Positions 47,758 through 57,220 are shown, counted from the first letter of the stretch. The stretch is DNA of 64,000 bases from JARBAU01 sp040414675 (GCA_040414675.1 JBEDUN010000021.1:62001-126000); one strand, 5' to 3'. Program-made: numbers and translations. The notes: generated by a model from the sequence alone, not told the origin.

Positions 47758-47943
47758 CTAGACACCATCTTTCCCATTATATTGACCTGTTTGTGACACA
47801 GTCAGGACTGTTTTAATTTCTTTAAACAGGCAAGGTTTTATTTTCTTGTTCTTGATTCTGCAGGCCGTAAAGTGCCACGCCAATTCCAGAGAAAGGTATG
47901 TAGTTACAAATCCCGCACCTACATATAGCAGATCTTCAATCAT
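47758..47943 (-). CDS. 61-aa membrane-type protein, paralogue of the 46.9 kb gene
   Basis: The frame opens at 47973, but Met11 (47943, MIEDLLYVGAG) aligns with the start of its paralogue (MIETLVLYPT). Both share GFVTT, LE-x-AWHFTACRIKNK and KP-x-LF, and this copy has an extra C-terminal tail (IKTVLTVSQTGQYNGKDGV). The predicted single membrane helix is at the N-terminus. Followed after 7 nt by the 135-aa gene. Confidence 0.6.
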   Translation of the reverse strand: MIEDLLYVGAGFVTTYLSLELAWHFTACRIKNKKIKPCLFKEIKTVLTVSQTGQYNGKDGV

Positions 47944-47973
47944 TATCATTATATATATTACTCTTATTTTCAT

Positions 47974-48332
47974 TAATTACCTTTAGTAAAGCTGTTGTAT
48001 GATTTATCAAAATTGACTCTAAGATGTTATCAGTCAAACACCAAATCAGGAACCTTCGCTTCTACTTGGAATACTTTACAAAATTGAGATTCTAAGGTGA
48101 ATCAGTTAGTCGGATTAGGTAATCAGATTCTGGAGAGACATACAAAAATTATCTTTATATTGGATAGCGAAATCACGATGGACTATCATATGTTGAAGTT
48201 AAATATATGATCGATTATGGAATAACTAGACACATTCTAAGTTGAAAAAAATATAACTAATATCATGTCAGTTTATTAGTAAGAATAAACGATCTAAGTA
48301 GTATGTTAAGGAGACTCAAAATTAACGTATCT
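47974..48332. other. Intergenic spacer
   Basis: AT-rich; nothing protein-like or repeated seen. Confidence 0.5.
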
Positions 48333-48734
48333 CTAAATCCTAATTTTAATGCTGTCTACATCGACTCTGGTTTCATACACAATCTGATCGAGCGTCTTTA
48401 TAGGTGCCATCAAGCGACCTACATTTTCGAAAAACTTTTGCCATGTTTGTGGTAACGGCTCCATATTCTCAGGTGGAGCTAAGGTAGGATCTGACATCTT
48501 CTTTCCAGTTGTAACATCAAATCTTGCACCATGGAATGGACACGTTACTATGTTTTCCTTTAGATTACCCATTGAAAGGAGGGCATTCATATGACCACAT
48601 CTATTACTAATAGCATAAAATTTGCCATTTACATTTGCTATTAATACTTCTTTTCCGTCTACTTCTACATTTTTCATCTTCCCATCTGCAATTTCATGTA
48701 CTTTGGCCACTTCAACGAACTCATTTTTAGCCAT
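48333..48734 (-). CDS. Rieske [2Fe-2S] ferredoxin-type protein
   Basis: Soluble Rieske protein: cluster ligands C46 and H48 in RCGHM, and C65 and H68 in CPFHGARFD. The N-terminal strand pattern is FVEVAKVHEIADGKMKNVEV. No membrane anchor, so it is not the bc1 subunit but a ferredoxin-like electron carrier, of the kind that partners with oxygenases or nitrite-reductase-like enzymes. A C-terminal extension (about 90-133, KFFENVGRLMAP) is extra to the minimal 105-aa fold. The partner gene is not adjacent. Confidence 0.9.
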   Translation of the reverse strand: MAKNEFVEVAKVHEIADGKMKNVEVDGKEVLIANVNGKFYAISNRCGHMNALLSMGNLKENIVTCPFHGARFDVTTGKKMSDPTLAPPENMEPLPQTWQKFFENVGRLMAPIKTLDQIVYETRVDVDSIKIRI

Positions 48735-49225
48735 ATAACAACAACATGACTCTGAAATAAATATATTTAAAAGTACTCATTATAGGTACTTATAGATGCT
48801 TATAGTTTTTGATTCGACAATCAAATCAAAACTATTATTCGTATTTTATGCTGCTAGCTTTTCTTAGATTAGCAATTGCAATTAAATCTAGATAACCGAT
48901 ACCTGCGGGTACAAACTAGTAGATGATTTTGCGATATCTCAGATATTTACTCGATAAAGATTGATTAGCTTGTTTGAACGGTCTTTACCTATTTTATCAG
49001 AAATGTTTTGTGAATTTATATTTGCAACACGTTGAAGAGTAGAGCCAAAAGCGGAATTTGTGCATTTTGTCGGCTCTCAAATATAGTAGTAGTGTATAGC
49101 ATGATAGGTATAGGTTCTTCGACGAGCAATGCGACCCCAAAGAAATATACCGAATACGGCAGTTTAGGACTTTTCTGAGATTATGTTGGATCGTAGTACT
49201 AGTACTCATGCTCATGAGCTACTAA
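48735..49225. other. Intergenic spacer
   Basis: No intact frame. The right end has protein-like pieces in broken frames that may belong to the relic at 49226-49360. Confidence 0.45.
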
Positions 49226-49360
49226 ATCTCGGACCCAGCGGAGGGTCAGAGTATACAGGCGACGGTGCTCGACAGCTTTGCGGAACAATATCCAGACGTA
49301 GTAATGACTCTGTCATCTGATAGGCGGCCAATATCTAAGTCCACACTGCTAAAATACTAA
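49226..49360 (+). pseudogene. C-terminal relic of a lost gene
   Basis: A 44-codon plus-strand frame without a start reads like authentic protein with higher GC than its surroundings: ISDPAEGQSIQATVLDSF, then AEQYPDVVMTLSSDRRP, ending at TAA 49358. A stop codon lies directly before it. Its helix-rich amphipathic pattern suggests the end of a soluble or solute-binding-like protein; family not identified. Confidence 0.35.
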
Positions 49361-49489
49361 TCGAGTCCCATAATTCCACACTCTTATTTTGAAAATATAC
49401 ACTTAAAACAAAGTCTAGAACATCACTGCTAGTCTTCTGACTCAGGTTCACAAGGTAGAGCTACTAAGATTATTGAAAAAAAATATATC

Positions 49490-49870
49490 ATGTTATATGA
49501 AGTGAAAATAATAACAACAACAAACATGCCTAAAGAGTTAATTAATCTACGTATGAAGGACCATGATGGCAAAAGTGGTTATTTCTATTATAAGCAGAAA
49601 TATGGATCAAGATTTGAATATATCGGTTGCAAGGTTAGATTTCAACCCTGGGAGTCATCGATATGGTGCAATCCGTATCATAAACAACTAAACAAGTTAG
49701 GGCGTGCCGTGGTTGTTGGGTTATATAGAGAATATTTATTGAAAAAACAGGATATATTAGCAAAGATACCAAGTCTTAGAGATAGAGTGCTAGCTTGTTG
49801 GTGTGCACCAGAACTGTGCCATGGTGACGTGTTAATTGAGTTATTGAAGAATCAACAAGAAGATAGTTAA
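49490..49870 (+). CDS. DUF4326 domain protein (126 aa)
   Basis: The DUF4326 hallmarks are visible: WCNPYHK near residues 59-65, a helical middle (VGLYREYLLKKQDIL), SLRDRVLACWCAPELCHGD at 96-113 with the diagnostic CWC-x(4)-CH pattern. The Cys/His cluster probably binds metal. The family occurs in phages and bacteria; its biochemistry is not established. It stands alone in a gene-poor zone, and could have arrived with mobile DNA. Confidence 0.8.
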   Translation: MLYEVKIITTTNMPKELINLRMKDHDGKSGYFYYKQKYGSRFEYIGCKVRFQPWESSIWCNPYHKQLNKLGRAVVVGLYREYLLKKQDILAKIPSLRDRVLACWCAPELCHGDVLIELLKNQQEDS

Positions 49871-50069
49871 GCAGATAATTGGCTAGTTAGGCATTCATTT
49901 CATAACCGTAACTGACGAAATCACAATCATCAGACTGATTCAGCGCTACTCCTGCGAGTACCGTTTGTGCTCCTGTTGCAACTACTACTATCCCTAATCC
50001 GCAGCCAAAAAGGCCAGATCATGGCGACTGTTATGGATTAGCAGTAACTGTTTAGTTTCAGTAGCGCCG

Positions 50070-50393
50070 CTAAGTCTGAGTGTAATCTGTGGCTTGACGG
50101 GAGCGAAGTTCCGGATCATTAGGATGCGGATTCAGCGGCGTAACGTTGACCTTCATCCAGATATGAAGGGGTAACGAGTCTAGGATATGATGAAGCTCTG
50201 CTTCATCAGCGGCCCGAAATAGCCCAATGCTGCGCCATTCGCCTGGACCTAGTGGTGGGCGCCATAGCCGGATCAAATGACCTGCTTTGGCAAGTTCAGC
50301 AGCTCGCGTTGCCTCAGCAGCGCGCAATTCATCGACTTTGGCTGGGCTAGTTCCTTCGGGAACAGTTGTGACCATATCAGTCAGGAATTCCAT
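50070..50393 (-). CDS. Muconolactone delta-isomerase-like protein (CatC family), probably transferred
   Basis: The start is Met at 50393 (frame open to 50501), giving 107 aa, the standard CatC length. Typical residues: MEFLTDMVTTVPEGTS, a helical AAEATRAAELAKAGHLIRLW, WRSIGLFRAADEAELH and a C-terminal PLHIWMKVNVTPLNPHPND. In aromatic degradation CatC isomerises muconolactone. A strong Shine-Dalgarno (AAGGAGGG) precedes the ATG and GC content is far above its neighbours, both bacterial signatures. No other ketoadipate-pathway gene is nearby, so a new role as a small dimeric alpha/beta-barrel protein is possible. Confidence 0.8.
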   Translation of the reverse strand: MEFLTDMVTTVPEGTSPAKVDELRAAEATRAAELAKAGHLIRLWRPPLGPGEWRSIGLFRAADEAELHHILDSLPLHIWMKVNVTPLNPHPNDPELRSRQATDYTQT

Positions 50394-50554
50394 AGGTCCC
50401 TCCTTCCTTCTAAATGATTTATTCATTTCTGTTCTAATGCTGCTAGTCATCAATTTTTTGTCCCTATACAATAAAATTTTTTTGTTTGAAGACAATGGCA
50501 AATATTAACCATATACATCAGAGATACGATACTTTGCAGCAATTGAAATGCACT

Positions 50555-50708
50555 AACTATTTTCACAATTTGCAGTCTTTGTATCAACGACCTGGGCCGA
50601 AAGTTAGTAATTGTGTCTATTCCTGCGCCACAATTAAAGTGATCTTTACCTGGGGCCCCCTGTAAGAATATTATCGCCATTATTTCCAAATATTTGAGTA
50701 TTGTCCTC
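50555..50708 (-). pseudogene. Decayed RTX-type calcium-binding repeat protein, 3' end
   Basis: Minus-strand pieces in three frames give a standard RTX end: DNTQIFGNNGDNILTGG, then GKDHFNCGAGIDTITNF, then VVDTKTANCEN. The glycine/aspartate nonapeptides coordinate calcium in secreted proteins, and such cysteine-containing RTX ends are common in thaumarchaeal surface proteins. At least two frameshifts separate the pieces. A 93-codon frame here (50450-50731) merges several of them and is not a real product. Confidence 0.55.
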
Positions 50709-51348
50709 GTGCTAACCTTATTTTCTCTCATATTGTATATGAAACAAGTAATCAGGTAGAGAATGGAGTGTAGATAACAGAAACACTCTTCAGCTGTTCA
50801 TTAATAGATTGCCTTGAGTGTCCCTCGTTTAGTCGAAAGAAAATGATAACAGTTTAGCGCTTACAAAAAGCTAGAAAAAGAGTCGTCAATATTCTCCGAG
50901 TCTAACCGGTTTCTGTTCTATCTTAAACCAAATGTTAACTTAAGTACGCTCTACATCTCGTAAGGGTAGATCCTTTTTGCAATTATGTGGCCAGTACTCT
51001 TTATTTTTATAATGCCTAACACAAAGGTTAATAGTTTTAGTCTTTAAAGACATTAGCCATCATGCATTCAAAATTTACTATGGCAAGAGTAAAAACTTGT
51101 CATCCGAGAAGAGAAAGGAAAACGGATACTCTAAACATGTGGCGTTATTTCGATGATTACCTAATCAAACTACAGCGTCAGGCCAATAACTAACCACAAT
51201 ATTTACAACGTCATTGTAAGAGAATCTGGGTGGACTTGTTAATGTCCGGATTCGTTCATTGTGATTTCAAATCTAAGCATTCACATGCAGTTGAATTATA
51301 TCGTCGAAGGGCGACAGTTTAATGCACTTAGCGCATAAAATAACCCTT
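50709..51348. other. Gene-free spacer
   Basis: No intact frame. The upstream part of the RTX relic could extend here but could not be traced. Confidence 0.45.
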
Positions 51349-53295
51349 CTAAATACCTAGGGTGTGTATCATCTGCCATTCTACTATAGCTGCAATGAAT
51401 AGTATGACTGTGACTATTCCTATTTCAATAATAGTAGGAATAACATATTTACCCCATGAACTTCTCCTGTTTGTATCTTTAATCAGTTGGTAAGATAGTA
51501 TACCACTTCTAGATATTGCAATACCGTATGCAATAATCTCTAAAATTCCAAAAGGTGTTAGAAAAACTACTAGAGGAGAAATATTAGATAGAGCAGGTAA
51601 AACTGTAGATAACGCATTAAATACTAGCCCTGTTGAGAATGCAGAAAGCATTCCTAAAACAATACCCAATCCAGGAATAAACATACTAAACGCTATCCGA
51701 GCGTTATTTGCGAATATGCCATATTGATTAATCCCTTTGATTTCTTCCTGAAAATGTGCTTTCATAAATTCTGCTTGACTATTATCTATGTGTACAAGTG
51801 TGGTTCCAATAGAATAAGCACTCACGAACCCAATCATCCCAAACATGAAGAATATCAGTCGCCATTTGAGCGTAAAGTTAAACTTGCTTCTATCATCATT
51901 TTTAGAAGGAGGGTAAGAAGAAGAAACTGGTGCAAAAAAATAATCACTTCTTTTTCCAGAGTTACTGCCAACGTTTGCGATATCATCGTTACTACCACTA
52001 CTGGTACCACTACTATTACTAACAGCTAGTTTCTTAACTGCTTTATTAAATTTCACTCTTTCTTTTGCGACATTAAGTATGTCTGTTTTACTAATTATGC
52101 CGACTAATTTTTGCCCTCTTTGAGTTAGTCCTTGTTCTTCCTCTCCGTTATCTTCTTCCTCACAAACAAACACCCTGCTTTTATTTTCTCTAAACATTCG
52201 TTTTAAGGCATCATCTCCTGGTCTATTGGATTTCATAACAATAATCTTCTCTTTAGGAACCATTATTTCTTGTACTTTTATCCGATCTCTATTACATTCG
52301 GGTACCTTTAATGCTTGTTTAGCAGTAACTACACCAAGCAGCTTGTAATAATAACCATCATTATAATCTTTTTCTTCAACTACAACTGGAAATTCATTTT
52401 TTCTATTGACGTTAAGATAATTATTTAGTAACTCATTTACTGAAATATCCTGACCTACTGAAATAAATCTTGTATTCATAATATCCCTTAAGTGTACTCC
52501 TGATAGAGTAGTGGATATCTGGTGCAGCTCGAAGTAAGATTGCGCGCCCCTTTTTAGAAACCATCCTATAAATATTAACCATATTCCACTAATAAATGAG
52601 CCCGTAAACATGAAAATGAATCCAACTGCCAAAATGATATATGAGACTGCTATTCCAATCCTCACTGCTATTTTTGTAGATTGGTCATAATCTTTTTTCC
52701 ATCTCAACAAAGCAGAACGCAATATTCTGCCGCCATCTAATGGAAATGCAGGTATAAGGTTAAACCCGCCTAGCATAATGTTTATGATTGCACCATACTG
52801 AAGTATGGCTTCGGCAATGACTATTGTTGCGTTATTGTTAGGATTTATCATAGTAGTAATAGCAGTAGGAGAAGATGATGTTATTCCCGGAGCTGCTGAT
52901 ATCAATACCCACCACGATATTCCTAACATGGCTGCAATAACAAAGCTGGTGATAGGACCCACTATAGCTATTTCAAACTCTTTATGAAAATCTCTTGAAG
53001 AGTCTCCTTCTTCTATATCTGATATGCCTCCAAAAACAAAAAGTATAATCTGGCGCACTCTAAGTCCAAACCTAGATGCTACTACTGAATGAGATAGTTC
53101 ATGCAATAATATTGAAGTAAATGAAGTAATAGCACCAATAATACCTATGATCCAGTATTGAACCCTAGTTAGACCAGGATAAATTTCAGGCATCAAGATT
53201 GCCGAAAGTGTCCATGCGATTAGAAAAAAAACTATTATTAAGGTAAAATGTAAGCGAATTGGTATTCCTTTAACTTTTGTTAATTGTAATGACAT
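51349..53295 (-). CDS. Site-2 protease (M50) with CBS pair, fused to a SpoIIM-like membrane domain
   Basis: 648 aa. Residues 1-250 form an intramembrane zinc metalloprotease: HELSH at 65-69 (zinc ligands and catalytic Glu) and the third-ligand motif NLIPAFPLDGGR at 179-190. Two CBS domains follow (about 265-410), MNTRFISVGQDISVNELL and MVPKEKIIVMKSNRPGD. The C-terminal ~180 residues hold 4-5 helices with TLVHIDNSQAEFMKAHF and AFSMFIPGLGIVLGMLSAFSTG, matching the SpoIIM/DUF95 family. S2P plus CBS is known; the extra SpoIIM-like tail is a fusion. CBS domains may sense adenylates. Confidence 0.88.
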   Translation of the reverse strand: MSLQLTKVKGIPIRLHFTLIIVFFLIAWTLSAILMPEIYPGLTRVQYWIIGIIGAITSFTSILLHELSHSVVASRFGLRVRQIILFVFGGISDIEEGDSSRDFHKEFEIAIVGPITSFVIAAMLGISWWVLISAAPGITSSSPTAITTMINPNNNATIVIAEAILQYGAIINIMLGGFNLIPAFPLDGGRILRSALLRWKKDYDQSTKIAVRIGIAVSYIILAVGFIFMFTGSFISGIWLIFIGWFLKRGAQSYFELHQISTTLSGVHLRDIMNTRFISVGQDISVNELLNNYLNVNRKNEFPVVVEEKDYNDGYYYKLLGVVTAKQALKVPECNRDRIKVQEIMVPKEKIIVMKSNRPGDDALKRMFRENKSRVFVCEEEDNGEEEQGLTQRGQKLVGIISKTDILNVAKERVKFNKAVKKLAVSNSSGTSSGSNDDIANVGSNSGKRSDYFFAPVSSSYPPSKNDDRSKFNFTLKWRLIFFMFGMIGFVSAYSIGTTLVHIDNSQAEFMKAHFQEEIKGINQYGIFANNARIAFSMFIPGLGIVLGMLSAFSTGLVFNALSTVLPALSNISPLVVFLTPFGILEIIAYGIAISRSGILSYQLIKDTNRRSSWGKYVIPTIIEIGIVTVILFIAAIVEWQMIHTLGI

Positions 53296-53465
53296 GATAA
53301 TGGTATTCTCTATTTAGTTACTGTATTGCATTTCTTAATATGGTACCATTTATGGAGACTTTAGAATACACATATAGTGATTCCAAAAAATAGTAATGTA
53401 ATAGCTTAGCTTGAACAGCACTTTGGATGTAAGTTTTCCACTACATTGATGGATCAATGTATCTA

Positions 53466-54098
53466 TCAAACTCTAGTAGGTAGCGAATCCATTGGTACCA
53501 TTTGTGATGACTGTCCCATAGTCATGCCCCCACTAGAATCGCCACCATGATACCAAAATCCTCTGTGACCGCAGCCATATCCATGGCCTCCAAATCCTGG
53601 TCCTATTCTACCTTGACCGAACATTCCAAAATGGCCAATACCACCTCTGAATAATGATGTCAATAACTGGTTATATAGAACCTTTCCGTTTCCAGCGTCT
53701 ACTATAACTGCATGGGTAGTATTGTCTGCATTATTCTTTACATGTATATCATAGACAAGGTATCCGTTTAGTGGTCGTAGAATCCCTAATGAAGCTGAGC
53801 TGTTTGGACCTACTGCTTTTTGAGCTACTCCAATGGCATCGGATAGCGTAGTCTTGATCTTTGAAGATAGAGCTCCACTTATAGTACTTCTAAGAGGTAT
53901 AGACCCAGTTATATTAGGTAAATTGTTATTTGCTTGGTTTGGACTTGTTGTGGTGGCATTTCTAGGTGTCGAGTTAACACCTTGTGCTAATACTCCAGAG
54001 CTGACTGTTGCTGTTAAGAGAGATACCGCAGCAACAACAACTGCTCCGTACATTAGCAGTCTTTTGCTTGGTAGCTTTGTTCCTCCTGTTTTTGACAT
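53466..54098 (-). CDS. Secreted PepSY-domain protein with Gly/His-rich tail
   Basis: A signal anchor (RLLMYGAVVVAAVSLLTATV) and a sequon-rich linker (STPRNATTTSPNQ) lead to a PepSY-like domain (about 80-150: TLSDAIGVAQKAVGPN, LGILRPLNGYLVYDI, AVIVDAGNGKVLYN). The tail is Gly/His/Met-rich (FGGHGYGCGHRGFWYHGG, MTMGQSSQM), suggesting metal binding outside the cell. PepSY domains often inhibit or accompany proteases; the membrane protease next door (upstream gene 51.3 kb) makes a link conceivable but not shown. Confidence 0.75.
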   Translation of the reverse strand: MSKTGGTKLPSKRLLMYGAVVVAAVSLLTATVSSGVLAQGVNSTPRNATTTSPNQANNNLPNITGSIPLRSTISGALSSKIKTTLSDAIGVAQKAVGPNSSASLGILRPLNGYLVYDIHVKNNADNTTHAVIVDAGNGKVLYNQLLTSLFRGGIGHFGMFGQGRIGPGFGGHGYGCGHRGFWYHGGDSSGGMTMGQSSQMVPMDSLPTRV

Positions 54099-54634
54099 TA
54101 CAATAGTTGATGATCAATTTATCATTATAACCATTGATTATCTATGAGACGTAACAAAGGGAAGTAACATAGTTACGTGTCGAGTACTTATGTGGCATAG
54201 TGCTTGTATATATAAGAATCTATCTTTAAGCGTGGATGCCTATTTGAGTACATGAGAAGCCACCAGTTGACAAACATTGCAAAATACATTATATATGGCA
54301 CTATTCCCCTCGTTCCTCGTCGCGTTGTCTCCTCTTGCTCTAGTCGCGTGTATGCTGTAGGATGAGTGATTTGATATGACCACAATATTCCTGTGCAGAT
54401 TTTCTTGCATGTTTTGTTCCTCACAGAAGATAGGTATTGCGAAACAATAGTTTGTCATTTTATAAACTTTTTGAATGTGTGTATCTAAGCGTTAAGGCCC
54501 AGGTAGCTCAGCAATATGTGACTTGATTGACAATGTCACAGTTAATGATACTTTAGTTTAGAAGCCACTTAGGAGAGATTCAAAGTATTTGAAAAGACTC
54601 CAGAATATCTATTAGAAATTTGGAGAGTATTGAT
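54099..54634. other. Gene-free spacer with tRNA-like 5' piece
   Basis: Holds GGCCCAGGTAGCTCAG at about 54495-54510, resembling the first 16 nt of a tRNA (acceptor 5' strand plus TAGCTCAG), without a matching 3' half. Two minus frames of 72-78 codons (54188-54458) are random in composition. Confidence 0.45.
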
Positions 54635-55069
54635 TTAGTTTGGTTTGTTTAGCTGGTTGACTAACGTAGCCATATCAAAGTAAACCTTCTCACATATCAA
54701 TTGCTCTTTGTCAAAATCAAATATGCATGCAACTGGCACGTCCATCTTACGTCCTGTAGGTTTAAGACCGGCCCACTCACCAAGATGAGTTCCTTTCATT
54801 TTTATTTCAAGAATTACAGCATCTTGAGAATGGTGTGTCTTGATAATCTCAACAGTAAAGTCTGGAAACCCTGTAAAAATGCCCGATAGTAATTCACCTA
54901 CTTCTTGCCCGCCATCATGCACTATACCCATTGGCATTACTTCATAGCGAGGTGCATGAAAAGTAGCTATAGATGCATCAACATCATGTCTATTTTCAGC
55001 CTCAACATGTTTCTTTACTATTGATTCCCTTTTTTCACGTAATATTGGATCTTGCTCAATGGTAGTCAT
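54635..55069 (-). CDS. SnoaL-like (NTF2 fold) protein
   Basis: A 144-aa single-domain protein: helix ESIVKKHVEAENRHDVDASI, strands PRYEVMPMGIVHDGG and GELLSGIFTGFPDFTVEI, then AVILEIKMKGTHLGEW with GLKPTGRKMDVPVACIF, and EKVYFDMATL. This is the SnoaL/ester-cyclase branch of the NTF2 superfamily, small dimeric barrels with an enclosed pocket and varied activities. The catalytic pair of polyketide cyclases is not obvious, so the substrate is not assigned. Confidence 0.8.
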   Translation of the reverse strand: MTTIEQDPILREKRESIVKKHVEAENRHDVDASIATFHAPRYEVMPMGIVHDGGQEVGELLSGIFTGFPDFTVEIIKTHHSQDAVILEIKMKGTHLGEWAGLKPTGRKMDVPVACIFDFDKEQLICEKVYFDMATLVNQLNKPN

Positions 55070-56489
55070 TTTATGTATATATCTTGAGTCTCTGAACTAT
55101 GCATAAAGGCTTTTCTATCGTTAGAATCTGGTCATTCAAGCATAAAAGATAAGACTCGGCATCTTTCAAATTATATTGAAAGGTGGCGTTCCTGCTGCCA
55201 CTGCCACCACTACCAAGTAAACCAGCAGATCAGCAGGTCAGATAAGGTTGAGTCACCACCCCATGAGTCCTGGCTAATTTATTCTCTTTCTCGTTATCAT
55301 ATTACTAAAGGCTAAGTAAGACGTTTTTCAACAGCAAGTCAATAAATCTATACTCGACTAGATCTAACACAAGCCAGTACTTAGACAACGGACACGATCT
55401 TTACTCGAAATGTCAATGCGCGTTAACCCGTACCAGCAAATACTACTACTACCATAATTACCAATCTTAAAAGTTATCCAAAGTTTGGTCGGTCAATATA
55501 TCAATGTGGTAGTCTGATAAGCAACCACCAAAGTAATAACCTACCAGATACCACCCTCATACAATATATCCCATTTGTACGCAAAACGAAACCACGTCAG
55601 CACCACTAGATACGCCTGCACTTACAGTACGGTTGTCTTTTAACATACTTAATTTATGACACATTTACTATGTATAATGTTAAGGTCAGCGCAGAATCAA
55701 GACCAAAACTAAAGTCAAATATATCAAGATGGTGAATTGCTATTGTCACCACCACGCGACTCAGCAGACCCACCACCCTATGCAAAACTGGTTGTTTGTC
55801 TGTTACGAGCAATCGTAGCGCATTATCTAATACAATTACTCAACCTGCGTATTTAACCAGTGCGAAAGTGGTTTACATAGAGACCAAATTTGGTATAACA
55901 ACACAAATAAAACTATATACAATCGGTAGATAGTGTACATGACTTTACAGTAAAAGATAATTGATGAACTTGCATCTATAAAAATATAGACAGTAAACAA
56001 TCATTTGCGAAATTCTAATAATATTATAGTCAAAAACGATTGTAATTTTTCCGAGCTAGTAGAGCAACCGGCTAAGAACCATAATCCAGTAGCGACCAAT
56101 GTAGTGGAAAAGGACCAGATAAATCACAACATGAAGTTAAGGCCAATCCTGGACGCGTTACTAAACCATAACTGAATCAGCCCCGTTCAGGGAGAAAAAC
56201 GAATCGTTATGCATGCAATAGTATAAATACATAATTAGTTCTTGTTAGGGATTGCTTTCGCGTGGTTTGGCTATTTAGTAGTAGCAAGCCAAACGCCGCT
56301 GTTGTACCCAGCAGTTTTAAAGCAGCGAGTTCGTAATATAGAGTAACGAAGTAAGTAAATTTCTTATAGGCAGGACTTATACCATAAGAGCATACGATGG
56401 CAAAACTTGTGTTACAACACTCCTAGATATTTTTTGAAGATAAATCCCACTTAACTAAGATTACAGTTCCACCTATTCCATATAATCCA
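55070..56489. other. Gene-poor region, possible relics
   Basis: No intact gene. The pieces include a 61-codon start-less plus frame at 55990-56175 that reads like protein (RNSNNIIVKNDCNFSEL, then EKDQINHNMKLRP), ending in TGA. GC content fluctuates more than in normal spacers, consistent with old coding sequence. Confidence 0.4.
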
Positions 56490-57181
56490 TTGTTGAAGCC
56501 GTATTGCGGTTTCAATCGAACTAGTTTAACAATAATAGTCGCATTGATCCTACTAGCTACCATAGTCACTACGCCCGTCATGATAACAGAAGACGCATTT
56601 GCAAGATATCAAATGCATACTGGTGGTGACCAGTCAAGCTGCTTCTATTACGAATTCCTGTTTAAACCATACATCTAATTTTAATACTAACGATAACATG
56701 ATAAGTAACGATAATTGTGGCAGTACTATCTCACGGCAAGAAAAATCAGGACAGGCCTTAAGTCCGACAATTGTCTAAAATGCAATTCCCAATATCGAAG
56801 CGCAACGGCCAACTACACCTGGTCTCGGCGTTCCTACTCCAACTACCTAAAAGTTAACAATAGAGGTTGTTTGTAGTTTTGCACCGACCGTTCTATCAAC
56901 GTTACTATAGACGTCATGGACGGTACAAACCAATTATACAAGGTACCTTTTGGCGTCAGAGGATTTCAACAAAATCAGACTATCGCAATAAATCCAGGTA
57001 ATTTCAATGAAGTCAAGTACCTGTTTCAGGTTTAACTACTCCTTCATTTTCAGGAAGTTGTTTTGGGGACGTGACCGTAGAAACGGATGGTAGGAATAGT
57101 GCCGGACAAAGCGTCACCTGTACTATCACAGAAACAGAAGATGAACGACACAAAATACATCTCTTTCGTTACCCTTTGTAG
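56490..57181 (+). pseudogene. Decayed secreted surface-protein gene with stops and frameshifts
   Basis: A signal peptide starts the frame at 56490 (TIIVALILLATIVTTPVMI, cleavage near DAFARYQ). The coding sense then continues in shifted frames: ITNSCLNHTSNFNTNDN, SPTIV*NAIPNIEAQRPTTPG, PTPTT*KLTIEVVCSFAPTV, VTIDVMDGTNQLYKVPFG and SGSCFGDVTVETDGRNSAG, up to TAG 57181. Two internal stops and at least three frameshifts are evident. Content (Asn-rich repeat zone, Pro/Thr hinge, Ig-like end) is that of the exported proteins common in Nitrosocosmicus-type archaea. Confidence 0.7.
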
Positions 57182-57220
57182 TAACACAATATTTTGCTGG
57201 GTCGCGGATTCGATTCAAAA

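Noticed and set aside
48997..49215. 72-codon minus-strand frame near 49 kb
   Set aside because: Cys/Tyr-rich from AT-biased spacer; no motif, and the plus strand holds a more convincing relic.
50450..50731. 93-codon minus-strand frame
   Set aside because: It is a mixture of frames of the decayed RTX protein, not an intact gene.
54188..54458. Two overlapping minus-strand frames of 72-78 codons
   Set aside because: Random composition without conserved pattern.
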